From contig CM042010.1 in assembly GCA_023525715.1 (NCBI GenBank), positions 85,438,116 through 85,502,115 of the forward strand: a DNA stretch of 64,000 nt, given 5' to 3'. Source of the stretch: Cichorium intybus. Lineage: Eukaryota; Streptophyta; Magnoliopsida; Asterales; Asteraceae. How positions within the stretch are numbered: the first letter of the stretch is position 1; every line of letters begins with the position of its first letter. Below are positions 33,727 through 45,577 of the stretch, piece after piece. Under the pieces are notes generated by a model. It searched no databases. It saw nothing but the letters and a program-made list of their open reading frames with translations, and was not told the DNA's origin. A program made the position numbers and the translations under genes.

Positions 33727-34793
33727 AGTACGACCCGTGTGATTTCTACACGACCTGTGTGACCTGGACTTGTATAATTCACTTACATTATGACCTTAAT
33801 TGAGTAGTTTGATCCCCTAATCTTTAGTATATGCTTAATATGGTATCAAAACATTAAAATATAAGTTCATATCATGATACAAACAATTTGTATAGGTGCG
33901 GATGAAGTAATAGAGAAACAAGGGAAGGGAAAAGAGGTGTTGAACACTTAGACATTCTTTACAAGATCTAAGGTGAGTATGTATTTATTTACTGTAGTAC
34001 ATAGCAAATAACTTTTCTTTATTTATTATGAAGTATCATATGAAATTCAAAGCTATAGAATTAAAGATAAGTTTGTATTAGAATGATGATATCTTTACAT
34101 ATTTGTATGATAGTTAAGAGTGATATCTTTATAAGATTATAGTAGAATGAGTATGAGTTACAGAGTTAAGTATTATAAAGAGTTGTCCGGACTAAGACCT
34201 TACCCGCTTGAAGGGGTCATAAGACGCCACTCGGATGGTACCTCCCTTCACGAAGTGGTGATCTTAGCATGCCCTTATGGTTAAGATTTGTTCTTTTCCA
34301 TGAAGGGAGATTTACTGGATGCCCTTGTGGTTAGCTTAGTTCTTTGCCATGAAGGGAGACGAGTTTAGCACGCCCTTACAGATGGATTAGTTCCATTATG
34401 TGAAGGGAGGTTAATTATGAGAATTTCCTCATATAGAAATGAAAAGCAAAAAGTCTTGTTCCGAAATTAAAAAGGATAAGAAGAATACAGTTATCAGTTC
34501 ATTTCTTATGCTTATTACTTGCTTCCACATTACTCACAAGACTATATGTCTTACATATGTTTGTTTGTTTTTGGAAATGTTAAGTTTCTAGGTGATTAAG
34601 CATAGTGGATTTTAAAAGGACTAAAAGACTTTGATAGTGGGACCTATATTTTGCGGTATGTTTAAACTATGGTAATGTAACTTAGTTGTAATACCATGAA
34701 CAGTGATTTGAATGATGTAATGGTTTTTGTTAAACCTCATTTTGTAATGTAAATATGGTTTAAAACTTTTATTTTGAGGATTGGGGTGTTACA
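33727..34793 (+). repeat. G1 5' LTR, right part
   Basis: Resumes the G1 LTR after G2 with CGACCCGTGTGATTTC, matching 49399 onward in the 3' LTR, and ends GGGGTGTTACA. Near 34195-34420 it has three to four imperfect modules that pair a GCCCTT word with a following AAGGGAG. Confidence 0.92.
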
Positions 34794-34797
34794 ATTT

Positions 34798-34809
34798 TGG
34801 TATCAGAGC
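34798..34809 (+). other. Primer-binding site of G1
   Basis: TGGTATCAGAGC four bases after the LTR end. Confidence 0.85.
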
Positions 34810-35054
34810 CACAGTTTAAGCGAATTAGGGTAGATTACCATACTAGGCTTAAACTAAGAAGATAGAAACAAGTATACCATAGTAATTATGATGTATATCT
34901 AGACATATTGAGTTATACCTATGAGAAAAAAATCTATATGTTGCATGAGTAAGATAGAGGTGCAATTATATAAGGAGATAACATGCTACTGCTTATAATT
35001 ATTACATAGACACTGTGTATCTTAAACATAAACTTTATCCACTTACTATTGTAA

Positions 35055-35353
35055 ATGGAATGTGGTGGACAAGAACCGCCAAGTGATGGGCATACAGCCA
35101 GTCATAACTCTTCACGGGGAAGTGGACCCACAAATACTGCAAGTGGTTCGGGGGCTGAGCAACTCCTGCCACCACAACCTGTGACATTAGAAGCCATCCA
35201 AAACCTTCTTTTAAACCTAAATAAGGAAATGAAAGATGATGTGAACCAAATTATCGATAACCGACTTGAGGAATCTGATACTCATTCCTCAAGGGGGCTA
35301 TGGAGAGATCGATAGCTGATGTTTCCTCGAGGGGTGAGGAAAGTGTGGGAACG
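35055..35353 (+). pseudogene. G1 gag, N-terminal part cut by C5
   Basis: An ATG at 35055 opens 86 codons (MECGGQEPPSDGH, PPQPVTLEAIQNLLLNLNKE, DDVNQIIDNRLEE), then a TAG. This is the charged N-terminal stretch of a Tekay-type gag. The remaining gag core begins at 44197, after copia C5. Confidence 0.75.
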
Positions 35354-36414
35354 TGTTGGAAATCAATGTTCATGTTATGAGTTTCAAAACCTTGAAGTTG
35401 CAACGGAAGCAAAAATCAGGAACACGAATTCCATTCCAAGAGGATCATGCTACATGCATGTAGAGATAAGATGAAGAAGAAGCATAGATGGAGTTCAAGA
35501 TCATACCCTTTCTTCTTGACCTTAGTTTGGACGATTTTGATGACAAGGAAGCAAGAGAGTTTCCCTCTATAGCTTAGTCCACCACAAGCTTGAACACACT
35601 TGAATGCTAGTTCCACAACTTGCAAAGTTAAGACTCTTTTTCCTTGATGCTTGAAACGATTTCTCTATGCAAGGAAGAGAGCTTCTTGGCTGATTTTAGA
35701 GAATGAAATAATGATCTAACCACCCACACAATGGCCGGCCATAAGGGTGTTAAAAGAAGACTAAAAGTTGTGCATGTTGATTAAACAAAGTGGATTTATT
35801 CTACCCATGGTCAAACCTTGAGAGAATAGAGAATATGCCATGCTTTTATCTACTTTTCACACATGCACAATCACTCTCATATGGCCGGCCATATAAGAGA
35901 ATCTTTGAACAATTATATATAGTTTTCATTATTTACAAACTTATATTCCAAAGTTTATAAATAATAAACTTTCATTCGTGTTTAATGGAATAACATTTAA
36001 ACCATAAGTTGTATAAATAAACCAATTAAACATGCCTTCTTAATGTAGTGAATATATATTCATATATATCTTACATTATGCATATTTTATTTAATTTACC
36101 AATTAAATTAAATAAAATGTTTACTTATACTTCAATTAAATCATTTAACAACTTAAACAATTTAATTGTTACACTTGTTTAATTCATAATATATGAATTA
36201 GTAATCAACCTTTAATTTTGTAGTTATTATTATTTACCTCAAATAATAATAACTTACAAGATTAAATTGCAAGTTTAGTATCATTTGATGTTAAATCAAA
36301 TTTAACATTCCAAATGATTAATTGGTGTCAAACTTGTTGTTGGTGTGACCCTATAGGATCATGTATTATTAGTAATATCATTTTATGATCATCCTTGGGC
36401 ATACAGAACTAACA
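35354..36414 (-). repeat. C5 3' LTR (1061 bp)
   Basis: Plus strand starts TGTTGGAAATC and ends CAGAACTAACA. It has a palindrome around GGCCGGCC at 35874-35899 (one mismatch) and a second TGGCCGGCCA at about 35732. Confidence 0.93.
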
Positions 36415-36427
36415 ATCTCCCACTTGC
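36415..36427 (-). other. Polypurine tract of C5
   Basis: Minus strand GCAAGTGGGAGAT directly before the LTR. The same word, slightly changed, stands in C4 (53851-53863) and in the plus-strand element (62383-62395). Confidence 0.8.
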
Positions 36428-37195
36428 ACAAGGTTGCATCATAAAATGATATCGACAGTGGTAAACGTCTAGCAACATTTCACTGCCCCCAATAGCACAT
36501 GACATAATGCCATTCAACAACATCCAATTCTTCAAAAGCACGAGGCTCTAATTGATGTACAAGGTTACCTATCAATTATCCCTTTGTCACAGACATCATG
36601 TTGAACGTGAGACATGGATCTTAATCATTCTCATTTTATGTTCAACTTCCAATCAGGCGCCTTAGATGTCTAACTCTCAACACATAAGAGGAACAAATCC
36701 CGTCTTGACTACATACGCCCCTCATATAGTTAGTACTATACATGAGCATGGCCTTTATGATTGTCTATTTTTCAAGAACAACGATGAACCATATCAAAGC
36801 ATAGCACTTCCTATACTTGAGTCCCAAATATGTATCTCAGGTCTAAGGATACAATGATAATACCTTTATTCAAGAATCACTTATGATGATGATCCAAGGA
36901 GTGTTCTTGAAACGGGTCAAGTCCAATACTTGTTCACTAACAAGTACCTATGAATTTGGTTGCAACCTTTTGCTACTTTTACCCATAAAAGTCAACCAAT
37001 CCAATTCATATTAGTCTTACTTCATAATCGCTCCCACAATTATGATCGACTATGGACGTTTAGAATAACTAAATTATTCAAGGATTAAACATGCTAATAT
37101 TAAAACACAAAATTATGAATGAAACATCACGTCACATATATCACATAATTATTGTTGTTTACATAGTTTCATATTCATAAAACACTAAACACAAA

Positions 37196-40100
37196 TCAAA
37201 TCCATTCATTAGAAAAACGAAGTCCTATACCCTTAGCGTGACTTTCATGCTTAGCTTGGGGTAAAGGCTTCGTGAATGGGTTTGCCAAATTCTGATCTGT
37301 ATGAACCTTGTGAATACTTATTTCACCATTCTTAACTTCATGTCTTATGTAGTTATACCTTCGGTGAATGTGTTTGGTCTTTTGATGCGATCTAGGTTCC
37401 TTTGCTTGAGCTATAGCACCTAGATTATCGCAGAAGATTTCTATGGGGTCCCGAATGGAAGGAACAACCCCTAGATCTTCAATGAACTTTCTCATCCAGA
37501 CAGCTTCTTGAGCAGCTTCCGAAGCAGCAACATATTCTGATTCTGTAGTGGATTGTGCAATCACTTCTTGTTTGGAACTCTTCCAAGACACGGCTCCTCC
37601 ATTTAAAATAAAGACATACCCAGATTGAGATCTCGAATCGTCCCTATCTGTTTGGAAGCTTGCGTCAGTGTAACCTTTTAACTTTAAGCCTTCTTCCAAA
37701 CCACCGTAAACTAAGAACATATCTTTAGTTCTTCTCAAGTACTTAAGAATGTTCTTTACAGCAGTCCAGTGGGCTTCACCTGGGTTCTGTTGATATCTAC
37801 TAGTCATTCTTAAGGCACATGAGACGTCGGGCCTAGTGCATAACATGGCATACATGATAGACCCAATTGCCGAAGCATATGGGACATGTTTTATCCTTTC
37901 AAGTTCAGTCCTAGTGCTTGGGCACTGAGACTTACTTAGGATGGTGCCATGTGGTATTGGCAAGAATCCTCTTTTGGAGTCTTGCATCTTGAACCTTTTC
38001 AAGATTTTATCAATATATGCACTTTGGCTTAGACCAATAAGTCTCTTAGATCTATCTCTATAGAGCTTTATGCCTAATATATAAGCAGCTTCTCCTAAGT
38101 CCTTCATTGAGAAAAAGTTCTCAAGGAATGTTTTGACATGTTTTAAGGTTGGGATGTCATTTCCAAATAGAAGTATGTCATCTACATACAATACTAGGAA
38201 TATGACTATGCTCCCACTAGCTTTCTTGTAAACACAGGAGTCATCCTCATTTTTGATGAATCCAAAATTTGTAATCTTTTCATCAAAACGGATGTTCCAT
38301 GTTCGAGACGCTTGCTTCAATCCATAGATAGATCTTTTAAGCTTGCACACTTTGCTTGGATGCTTGGGATCGACAAAACCTTCAGGTTGATCCATATAGA
38401 CATCTTCCAATAAGTGTCTATTAAGGAAAGCGGTCTTGACATCCATTTGCCATATCTCATAATCATAGTATGCGGCTATGGCAAAGAGTATCCTAATCGA
38501 CTTGATCATTGCCACTGGTGAAAAGGTCTCATCATAGTCAATACCATGAGTTTGTGAGTATCCTTTAGCGACAAGTCTTGCCTTAAAAGTGTGAACATTT
38601 CCATCCACGTCGGTTTTCTTCTTGAAAACCCATTTATTCCCAACAGTCTTACAATTCGTGGGAAGATTAACCAAATCCCATACTTGGTTATCGTGCATGG
38701 ATTGCATCTCAGTGTTCATGGCTTCAAGCCATTTATCAGATTCAGGATCTGACATTGCACTCTGGTAGTTGACGGGTTCATCAGAATCTATCGTATAACA
38801 TTCCTCTTCCATCATTAGGTAACCATACCTTTCAGGTTCAAATCGAACCCTACCAGATCTGCGAACATCTTGTGTTACAATTTGTTCCTGATCAACTGTT
38901 TGTTCAGGTTCAACAATTTCTTGTTGAATGCTAGATCCAATTTCTTGTGTATCAGGCTGTGGTTCTTGAAGTTCTTCAAGTTCCACAAACCTCCCACTAG
39001 CCTCTTCCGTTAGAAACTTGTTTTCTAGGAATTCAGCTTTTTGAGAAATAAATATCTTATTCTCTATGGGATTGTAGAAGTAGTATCCAAGACAATCTTT
39101 CGGATACCCTACAAAGATACACTTAGTTGAACGGGGTTCTAGTTTGTTCGAAGCTTCTTGTCTAACATAAGCTTCACAACCCCATACCTTGAGATAGGAT
39201 AAAGATGGAACCCTTCCATGCCATATCTCATAAGGCGTTTTATCTACCTTCTTAGTAGGTGCCATGTTTAGGAGACGAGCAGCTGTTTGTAAAGCATAAC
39301 CCCAAAATGATAAAGGTAGAGTACTTCTACTCATCATGGATCGAACCATATCCAATAGTGTTCGGTTCCGCCTCTCAGATACACCATTATGTTGTGGTGT
39401 TCCAGGTGGAGTAAGTTGTGAAACAATTCCACAAGTCTTAAGATGATCCATAAAGTTTGTACTTAAGTACTCACCTCCTCTATTAGAACGTAGAACTTTA
39501 ATTGTTTTGTTGAGTTGATTTTCCACTTCACATTGAAACGTTTTGAACATTTCAAACGCCTCATGTTTATGTTTAATCAAATAAACATATCCAAAACGAC
39601 TAAAGTCGTCAGTGAAGGTGATGAAATATCTTTCACCATATCTAGTCATTGGATTGAAAGGACCACATACATTTGTATGTATGATTCCTAACAAGTCCTT
39701 TGCCCTTTCATTGGTTCCTGAGAAAGGAGCTTTAGTCATCTTGCCATGTAAACAAGATTCACATATATCAAATGAGTCATTTTCATTTGCCTTCAAAAGT
39801 CCACTCTTTTGAAGTTGGGATATGCGTTTCTTGTTTATATGCCCAAGTCGACAATGCCATAGATAAATTTGACTCAAATCACATTTGGGTCTCTTGGTGA
39901 AAGTGTGGTATAAAGAGCCATGGTTAGTCTTTTCATCAAGGTTTACTTCATAAATTCCATTTAAAGGCCTAGCCTCGAAATAGAATACATTGTTTTTCGA
40001 AACACAAATGTCATCATTTATAAAGCAAAGATTAAAACCATATTGTCTCAACTCAGCAACCGAAATAATATTCCTAGTCAAGCTAGGAACATAATAAACA

Positions 40101-41214
40101 TTCGTTAATGTCAAATACAAGCCACTAGGTAGTAATAACTCAAAACTTCCAATTGAATCCACCGCAACCCTTGCACTGTTTCCAACCCGGAGTACTACCT
40201 CGTTTGCCTTCAGTCGCCTACTCCTTTTGAACCCCTGCAACATATTACAAATGTGAGTTCCACAACCAGTATCAAATACCCATGTGTTAGGAGATAAATT
40301 ATAAAGTTCTAGGTCTATCACATAGATACCTGAAGTGCCCTCACCGGCCTTCTTCTTCTTCAACTCCGCAAGATAGGTAGGGCAATTTCTCTTCCAATGC
40401 CTAACTTTGCCACATTCGAAGCACGCGTCTTCTTTGGCTACCTTTGCTTTCTTCTTGGGTGGTCGGGATGGTTGGACAACTTTCTTGCCCTTTCCTTTGA
40501 CAACCTTTGCCTTCCCTTTACCCTTGGAGTTTGCGGGGTGTTCGGGTCTAGTCCTCACTGTACCACCTTCCTTGATCATGAGAACTTGAGTGGTTTTCTT
40601 AGGCAGATTCTTTTCTGCGATAATTAGCATCCCATGCAATTCCGGGATAGTATTGTTCAAACCATTCATGTTATAATTCATGACGAAGGGATCAAAAGAT
40701 TTTGTCAAGGAGTTAAGGATCATATCCGTTGCTAGCTCTTCGGGCATCACAACTCCAAGACGTGCCAAATGATCAATGTGACTCTTCATTTTAAGCACAT
40801 AAGAGCTTACCGTCTGTCCATCCTCCATCTTGCAAGCATGGAAAGCCCGAACAGTTTCGAACCTTTCTGTTCTTGCAAGTTGTTGGAACATTTCCTTCAA
40901 TTGATTAATCATGTCATAGGCCGAATGATTCTCCAAATCCTTCTGAAGGTCAGGAATCATGGTTGCCAACATTAGACATGATGCATCAATGGAGTCATCC
41001 ATCTTTTTAAGCCATGCATCGTGTGCGGGCTTAGGAATGGCAGGGGCTCTTCAGGAAGTGGTTCATTGAGAACATATTCTTTCTTTTCCTATTTGAGAAC
41101 TATTCTCACACTACGGTACCAATCCAAGAAGTTGGTATGGTTGAGTTTTTCTCCCTCAAGGAGAGACCGTAGTGATGTTTTGTTTGGAGCCGGGTTTGTT
41201 GTGTTTGGTGCCAT
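37196..41214 (-). pseudogene. C5 gag-pol polyprotein, one stop and one frameshift
   Basis: The likely ATG is at 41214-41212. Gag begins MAPNTTNPAPNK, then a TAG at 41091-41089 (in place of a glutamine codon) and a one-base deletion near 41045 break the first 60 codons. From 41002 to 37196 there are 1268 uninterrupted codons. In order: UBN2 gag (to about residue 140), basic linker, knuckle CFECGKVRHWKRNC (about 195), protease WVFDTGCGTHICN (about 240), GAG-pre-integrase LWHCRLGHINKKR (about 385), integrase with TDDFSRFGYVYL, LRSNRGGEYL and HNGVSERRN, RT with KARLVAKGYSQ, WQMDVKTAFLN and LYVDDILLFGND, and RNase H with YTDASFQTDRDDS, STTESEYVAASEA and HIHRRYNYIRHEV. Notable substitutions are LRSNRG (usually SDRG) in the integrase and HIHRRY (usually HIDRRY) in RNase H, both at catalytic Asp positions. 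Confidence 0.93.
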
Positions 41215-41340
41215 CTACAAAATTTTAACAAGGTTCAATTTAGTAATTTATGATATTAAGTCCTTAATAATTAATACCCTTTCTTGTTTCATAAACTTTA
41301 ATCGATTAAGGTCTAGAATCCAAGTTGCAATACAAACAAG

Positions 41341-41665
41341 CGGTTAGGTATCCTTTATCCCGCCTATTCGAATCAACAAAGTAGGTAACGGTTTACCAAT
41401 TATATCCAAATATAATTTCTAGAGTTATGGGATCCCATTATAACATTTATAAGTTTGGCATGTTTGATCCCATCTATGCCTTGGATTTCTAATGCTTAGG
41501 TGACCTTTATCACAAAAGATTTCCAAACAAGTCATCCCACTTAAACGGACATGTAGTTTTGACAACTATTAATGGTTAGGTGTCCTTTATCCCATCAATA
41601 TTGCAAAACTACCTCTTGTATCACAAGAAGACTCCAAGTGGTTAGGTAACCTTTATCCCACAAGG
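41341..41665. repeat. Dispersed 20-bp repeat in the C5 leader
   Basis: Four copies of GGTTAGGTNNCCTTTATC followed by CC or AC occur at about 41341, 41496, 41573 and 41640. The surrounding 1.9-kb leader (41215-43117) has no ORF of note. Confidence 0.8.
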
Positions 41666-43117
41666 ATATACAAGTGATACATGAGTGTCTTTAAGAGGGA
41701 CGGCATTGATTTGTATTTCGAAAGGGATTTGTATGTTTTACAATTCTAATTTTGAAAAACATATGGTATCATGTACATTGCATGCATCCAATGAACATGG
41801 TACCATTAAAATATTATTTTTGTCAATTGGTTCCTTTAATTATAAAATCTCCATTTTATTAATTCTTTGTTTGTGGTCAAGATTACAATTAATATCCAAT
41901 ATTAAGTTTGAGTTTGATCATATACATGAGAACCAATTTTAATCCTTAATAATTACCATTATTACTTAGGGTTGGAGTTTGTAAGAATTCATAAAATCTC
42001 CATTTTATTTGTTTCATTCATTTTCAAATCTTGACTTTTAAAGTTTTATAACAAAACTCATTTTAATAAAACCAATTGTATCACATCTTATGTTTTAAAT
42101 GTCAATTTTGAAAATTACAAACTCCTTGATGATTATGTTTAATTATCTAGGTTGTCTAGCATGCAAAATCTTATTTTCATCCACAACATAAAATAATAAA
42201 ACATTCAATCATCACATGCATGCATGGGTGCATAAACACAAGCCAACTAATTTGATATTTCATGTGAGCCATACATGAAATATCAAGTCCAAACCTAGGG
42301 ACAAAAAGATGACAAAAAACTCAACCAAATGATCTTCGATTTGGCTAAAATTTTTCCAAGCTTCTTATATCATCAAATGACACTTGAACCACCATTTCTT
42401 TACACCATTGCATGCGTTGTGAATTTTCTTTTGGGCTCCTCAAAATCACGACAGGAACAGCCAAGCAGGAGGTATTTTTGTGTGATTTTGTTGCTTTCTT
42501 CACTTCATTCTTGGCCAAATTGATGCTAATACTTGTTAAAACTTAATGTATATGCTAGATATTAAAGTTACCAACAAGTATATCACCAAATGACCAATAT
42601 ATGAATTTTTAAACCCTTCCTTAACAGATTCGAAATCTGGACAGCAGCTATGCAGAAAGTGTTGCTGTTGGGTGCATTCTTCTTTTGGCCTTTACTTCCT
42701 TCTCTTGTTACATTTTGTGAAAAATATAAAATACAACTATTCTAATACTTACAAGATGAATAAAAGTGACGAAATAACTAATTATTATTACAAACCATTT
42801 GAATAAAAGAATAGATTACAACCATATCGAATTTCAACACAAAACATGCATCATATGGTCCTTGGCTTGTTTATGCACCATTTCATCACATAAAATCATA
42901 AGAAAATCAACACTTTGTTTTTCTAAGGCAACAATTATGTAACCAAATGCATGCAAACATAAAATATAGTTGGTTACATAAAATCATAGATTAAACACTT
43001 GCATGTTGCCAAAGAAGCCATGCATGAACATTGCCTTCAAGAAGATGAACATTCATGGCTTTCAAAAACCAAGTTTATCCAAATAAACTTACTATATAGA
43101 CATGCAATATAGCCATG

Positions 43118-43129
43118 GCTCTGATACCA
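43118..43129 (-). other. Primer-binding site of C5
   Basis: TGGTATCAGAGC on the minus strand, two bases after the LTR end. Confidence 0.85.
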
Positions 43130-43131
43130 AT

Positions 43132-44194
43132 TGTTAGAAATCAATGTTCATGTTATGAGTTTCAAAACCTTGAAGTTGCAACGGAAGCAAAAATCATGAA
43201 CACGAATTCCATTCCAAGAGGATCATGCTACATGCATGTAGAGATAAGATGAAGAAGAAGCATAGATGGAGTTCAAGATCATACCCTTTCTTCTTGAACT
43301 TAGTTTGGACGATTTTGATGACAAGGAAGCAAGAGAGTTTCCCTCTATAGCTTAGTCCACCACAAGCTTGAACACACTTGAATGCTAGTTCCACAACTTG
43401 CAAAGTTAACACCCTTTTTCCTTGATGCTTGAAACGGTTTCTCTATGAAAGGAAGAGAGCTTCTTGGCTGATTTTAGAGAATGAAATAATGATCTAACCA
43501 CCCACACAATGGCTGGTGATAAGGGTGTTAAAAGAAGACTAAAAGTTGTGCATGTTGATTAAACAAAGTGGATTTATTCTACCCATGGTCAAACCTTGAG
43601 AGAATAGAGAATATGCCATGCTTTTATCTACTTTTCACACATGCACAATCACTCTCATATGGCCGGCCATATGAGAGAATCTTTGAACAATTATATATAG
43701 TTTTCATTATTTACAAACTTATATTCCAAAGTTTATAAATAATAAACTTTCATTCTTGTGTTTAATGGAATAACATTTAAACCATAAATTGTATAAATAA
43801 ACCAATTAAACATGCCTTTTTAATGTAGTGAATATATATTCATATATATCTTACATTATGCATATTTTATTTAATTTGCCAATTAAATTAAATAAAATGT
43901 TTACTTATACTTCAATTAAATCATTTAACAACTTAAACAATTTAATTGTTACACTTGTTTAATTCATCATATATGAATTAGTAATCAACCTTTAATTTTG
44001 TAGTTATTATTATTTACCTCAAATAATAATAACTTACAAGATTAAATTGCAAGTTTAATATCATTTGATGTTAAATAAAATTTAACATTCCAAATGATTA
44101 ATTGGTGTCAAACTTGTTGTTGGTGTGACCCTATAGGATCATGTATTATTAGTAATATCATTTTATGATCATCCTTGGGCATACAGAACTAACA
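43132..44194 (-). repeat. C5 5' LTR (1063 bp)
   Basis: Plus strand starts TGTTAGAAATC and ends CAGAACTAACA. A perfect 26-bp palindrome centred on GGCCGGCC (arms CTCTCATATGGCC and its complement) lies at 43652-43677. Confidence 0.93.
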
Positions 44195-44196
44195 GA

Positions 44197-45577
44197 ATGG
44201 AGAACAGAAAAGGATGTACTTTTAAATCCTTCCTTTCTTGTAGGCTAACAAAATATCTTGGTAGTGTTGAACTGAAAGTAACCATAAGATGGGTTCGGAA
44301 CACTGAACAAGTGATGGAAGTTAACAAGTGTTTGGAAGCAAACAAGGTGTATTACGCTTCTTAATTATTAAAAGATGACGCCCTAGTGTGGTGGAATATG
44401 TTGTATGAAGGCCTTGGAAAAGATGTGGTATATAAGTGGTCGTGGACTGAATTTATTTCTCGATTATAGAATAAATTTTGTCCCACAAGAGATATAGAGA
44501 AGTTGGAGGAAGATTATATTACTCTCAAGAAGGGTAGCTTGTCGGTGGACGAGTATACTAAAAAGTTTTGTGATATGCTACCATTTGTTGGAGAGTCTTA
44601 CTTCTCTGCTAGATCCCGAGTAAACTGATATGCTCAAGGTCTACCTTGGGAATATAAACTTGAAGTGAAGAGAGCTGAAACTCTAGATGATGCAATCATT
44701 GCTGCTAGAAATATGGAGGATGTAGGGAAGCGTCGAAATCAAGAACGGCCAAATTTTGGTGACAAAAGAAAGTCCGAGGGTAGTAGCGAAAATTTCAAGA
44801 AGAAAAGAAAGTTTCAGCCAACTCAGTCTAAGCAGGGGAGGAGAAAGAAGTGTGAAAAGTGCGGTAAGGAACATGAAGGTGATTGTCAATCTGGAGCGGG
44901 GGCATGTTACAATTGTGGCCGGTTTGGTCATAAGAAGAAAGACTGTAAAGTAAAAGACATCAACAAAGTGGAGTGTTATTCGTGTCACAAGAAGGGGCAT
45001 TTTAGCTCCATTTGTCCAAAGAAAGGTGGCAAAACCATGATGTCGACAGCCCAAAAGAAACCAGAATCGCAAAAGGTGAAGTCTCGGGCTTTTCAAATTA
45101 CCCGAGAGGAGGCGAAAGAGACGCATGATGTTGTCTCCGGTATTCTTTTCGTTAATTCGCTTTCTGCTTGCATGTTATTCGATTATGGAGCTACGTATTC
45201 ATTTGTATCACACGAGTTTGGAGCCAAGTTAAAAGTGCCATTAGAATTATAAATTATTAGATGTATTTTATGAGGTGGAAGTAGCAGATGGAAAGTATAT
45301 AGCAGTTCAACATATGTATAGGAATTGTGAGCTTAGTATTGATAATAAGAAGTTTTGAGTTAACCTTCTTCCGATTAGGATTAAGTCATTCGATATAGTA
45401 ATCGGCATGGATTGGCTTGGTGTAAACGATGCAAAGATAGCATGCGGCCAAAAGAAGGTGTCCGTCAAGACACCTGAGGGCAAAGTCTATGTATACGGAG
45501 AAAGAGGGAATCGTGTCTCGAACCTTATCAGTGTGATTAAATCTTGAAAATGCCTTTCAAAAGGATGGTCTTCCTTT
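44197..45577 (+). pseudogene. G1 gag core, zinc knuckles and protease
   Basis: The frame from 44197 reads KYLGSVELKVTIRWVRNTEQ, ALVWWNMLYEGL, LEEDYITLKKGSLSVDEYTK and, in the ORF 44665-45252, ETLDDAIIAARNMED. Two CCHC knuckles follow (CYNCGRFGHKKKDC and CYSCHKKGHFSSIC). Protease reads LFDYGATYSFVSH, with Tyr in place of Ser of the D-S-G triad. After a stop at 45250 and a shift, the rest of protease reads FDIVIGMDWLGVN. At least three in-frame stops lie in the gag part. Confidence 0.88.

Larger units (their letters stand above)
35354..44194 (-). mobile_element. C5: nearly intact Ty1/copia element in G1 gag
   Basis: 8841 bp with LTRs of 1061 and 1063 bp and target sites GAACG (35349-35353) and GAATG (44195-44199), which differ by one transition. 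Minus-strand order: 5' LTR (43132-44194), primer-binding site, long leader, one gag-pol frame of about 1340 codons, 770-bp 3' region, polypurine tract, 3' LTR. I count about 15-20 LTR differences, under 2 percent. Confidence 0.95.

Noticed and set aside
35416..35625. ORFs of about 70 codons in both C5 LTRs (35416-35625 and 43194-43412)
   Set aside because: They are duplicated only because the LTR is; there is no domain, and the position lies in the transcription-control part of the LTR.
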